DNA of 64,000 nt from SZUA-36 sp963704855 (GTDB taxonomy: Bacteria > Pseudomonadota > Gammaproteobacteria > Xanthomonadales > SZUA-36), in the NCBI GenBank assembly GCA_963704855.1, contig CAVPHY010000001.1:310001-374000 (forward strand), given 5' to 3'. Both the position numbers and the translations under genes were made by a program. Below the pieces are notes generated by a model, which was given only the letters and a program-made list of their open reading frames with translations, was not told the origin of the DNA and did not search any database. Positions within the stretch are counted from its first letter, which is position 1. Each line of letters begins with the position of its first letter. Positions 62,818-64,000 of this stretch are shown piece after piece.

Positions 62818-62892
62818 GTAGGGTGGGTGACTTGTCACCCACCGCTAAAACGTCACACAAGTACGCGGTGGGTAACGAGTCACCCACCCTAC
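62818..62892. repeat. Double GGTGGGTRA palindrome (copies 6 and 7)
   Basis: Two hairpins, at 62822-62831/62834-62843 and 62867-62876/62879-62888 (one mismatch), lie in opposite orientation. The unit opens with GTAGGG and ends with CCCTAC, so the whole is a larger imperfect palindrome, like a BIME made of paired REP units. It ends ten bases before the start of paralog 7, and the GGGAGG after it is that gene's ribosome site. Confidence 0.88.
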
Positions 62893-62902
62893 GGGAGGTT
62901 CA

Positions 62903-64000
62903 ATGAGCTTCTATAACGAACTCAAACGCCGCAACGTGATCCGCGTGGGTATCGCCTACGTGGTGGTCGCCTGGCTCATCATGCAATTCGCCGATGTGGT
63001 GCTGAACAATATCGAGGCACCCGGCTGGGTGTTCCAGGCCATCATGCTGGTGCTGGCCATCGGCCTGCCGCTGGTGCTGATCTTCGCCTGGGCCTTCGAG
63101 ATGACACCGGAAGGTCTGAAAAAAGAAAAAGACGTCGACCGCAGCCAGTCCATCGCACCCCAGACCGGCAAGAAACTGAACAACACCATCCTGGTGCTGA
63201 TGGCGCTGGCCATCGGCTACCTGCTGTTCGACAAGTTCTCAGGCCCCGCACAACCGGGGACAGACCACTTTTCTCAGCAAACTTCCGGTCAAACCACCGA
63301 CGCCAATGAGAAAAGTGCTCTGTCCCCAGTCGAAGCCATCGCCCAAGGCCGGCACCGAAGCCGAACCAGCCATCAGCCGACAATCCATCGCCGTGCTGCC
63401 CTTCGACAACCGCAGCCCGGACGCCAACGACGCCTATTTTGCCGAGGGCATCCACGACGACCTGCTGACCAATCTGTCGCGTATCGGCGCGCTGAAGGTC
63501 ATCTCACGCACGTCGGTTACGCAGTACAAGGGAACCGAGAAAGACCATACCGCGAAATCGCCGCGGAACTGGGCGTGGCCACCATCATGGAAGGCGCCGT
63601 GCAGCGCTCCGGCAACCAGGTGCGTATCAACGTACAGTTGATCGATGCGCAGACCGACGAGCACCTGTGGGCCGAGATCTTCGACCGCGAACTGACCGCC
63701 AACAACCTGTTCGCCATCCAGAGCGAGATCTCCGGGGCCATCGCCAATGCGCTCAAAGCCACGCTGACAAGCGATGAACAACAGCAGATCAACACCGTAC
63801 CGACGCAAAACCTGCTGGCCTACGAGGCCTATCTGCGCGGCAAGCAGTTGATGGCGATGCGCAATGCAGCCAGTCTAGAGAAGGCGCTGGCCGAGTTTGA
63901 GACCGCCGTCAAACTGGACCCGCAGTTTGCACTCGCCTGGGTGGGCAAGGCAGACACACTCAGTTTGCTGCCCGGGTACGGCACCCGTCCTAACAAGGAG
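62903..64000 (+). CDS. Array paralog 7: three-helix membrane / TolB-like / TPR protein (type A), partial and frameshifted
   Basis: It starts at ATG 62903 with a GGGAGG ribosome site: MSFYNELKRRNVIRVGIAY, FAWAFEMTPEGLKKEKDVDR, a third helix, then a linker with a palindrome and PVEAIAQ. One extra base near 63349 moves the frame to GTEAEPAISRQSIAVLPFDN, GIHDDLLTNLSRIGALKVIS and YKGTEKD. A missing base near 63553 returns it to EIAAELGVATIMEGAVQRSG, NQVRINVQLIDAQTDEHLWA and FDRELTANNLFAIQSEISGA. The first TPR (FETAVKLDPQFALAWVGKAD) is present at the window edge. The N-terminal half, including the linker, is nearly identical in layout to paralog 5. Confidence 0.82.
   Translation, partial: MSFYNELKRRNVIRVGIAYVVVAWLIMQFADVVLNNIEAPGWVFQAIMLVLAIGLPLVLIFAWAFEMTPEGLKKEKDVDRSQSIAPQTGKKLNNTILVLMALAIGYLLFDKFSGPAQPGTDHFSQQTSGQTTDANEKSALSPVEAIAQGRHRSRTSHQPTIHRRAALRQPQPGRQRRLFCRGHPRRPADQSVAYRRAEGHLTHVGYAVQGNRERPYREIAAELGVATIMEGAVQRSGNQVRINVQLIDAQTDEHLWAEIFDRELTANNLFAIQSEISGAIANALKATLTSDEQQQINTVPTQNLLAYEAYLRGKQLMAMRNAASLEKALAEFETAVKLDPQFALAWVGKADTLSLLPGYGTRPNKE
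63256..63327. repeat. In-frame palindrome in the linker of paralog 7
   Basis: Arms GGGGACAGACCACTTTTCTC (63256-63275) and the inverse of GGGGACAGAGCACTTTTCTC (63308-63327) match at 19 of 20 positions around a 32-base loop. It is translated in frame ahead of PVEAIAQ. Confidence 0.88.

Noticed and set aside
50325..64000. Array proteins as adenylate cyclases
   Set aside because: Relatives are often labelled that way, but no cyclase catalytic domain is present in any complete copy.

Overview
The window looks like a chromosomal segment of a free-living gammaproteobacterium. The evidence is gene order and gene content: def-fmt-rsmB-DUF4390-ntrY, lysM-dprA-smg-topA-tsaC-hemF, polA next to a DUF2782 gene, cytochrome c4 next to engB, and glnA-DUF4124-glnL-glnG. 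GC is fairly high by eye (not computed). A deep-branching Chromatiales/Xanthomonadales-type or Woeseia-like lineage is my best guess, held weakly. I see no rRNA, tRNA, CRISPR, phage or complete insertion sequence.

Layout. 1-7.2 kb: the 5' part of a gamma-glutamyltransferase, then tsaD, folB, folK, a pteridine-reductase-like SDR, a MidA-type methyltransferase, cca and an NDUFA9-like NAD-binding protein. 7.2-15.6 kb: slt, a TauE/SafE exporter, then the leftward def-fmt-rsmB-DUF4390-ntrY operon. 15.7-22.9 kb: the rightward dprA-topA-hemF group. 23-31.5 kb: polA, DUF2782, an orphan TRAP small permease beside an inverted-repeat element, then yajD, aroE, hemB, engB, cytochrome c4 and dsbA. 31.7-36 kb: an NtrX-like regulator with trkA and trkH. 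36-40.5 kb: an acidic protein, a MarR regulator, a pyruvate-kinase-like protein, an LpxL-type acyltransferase and dtd. 40.5-45.4 kb: glnG, glnL, DUF4124 and glnA, with a sigma-54 promoter and two NtrC-type sites before glnA. 45.4-49.9 kb: uppP, a PQQ-type sugar dehydrogenase and a multiply frameshifted M14 peptidase.

The outstanding region is 50.1-64.0 kb. It is a tandem, same-strand array of seven paralogous genes, the last running off the window, plus an N-terminal remnant. Each encodes a conserved three-helix membrane module, a low-complexity linker, a TolB/FlgO-like domain and, where complete, a variable TPR region. Paralogs 1-4 and 5-6 overlap by ATGA, so they form coupled blocks. GTAGGGTGGGTAA / TTACCCACCCTAC palindromes stand in front of paralogs 1, 5 and 7. 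In paralogs 1, 3, 5 and 7 a second kind of palindrome lies in frame inside the linker. No cyclase, kinase or DNA-binding domain is present, so the function is unknown. The arrangement suggests a duplicating and diversifying family of periplasmic sensor or scaffold proteins.

A second window-wide feature is a set of single-base indels, mostly insertions, that break otherwise well-conserved genes: aroE, engB, dsbA, the 3' end of ntrX, glnA, the PQQ dehydrogenase, the M14 peptidase and paralogs 3 and 7. Several of these genes are normally essential or housekeeping, so residual sequencing or assembly error is more likely than real decay for most of them.
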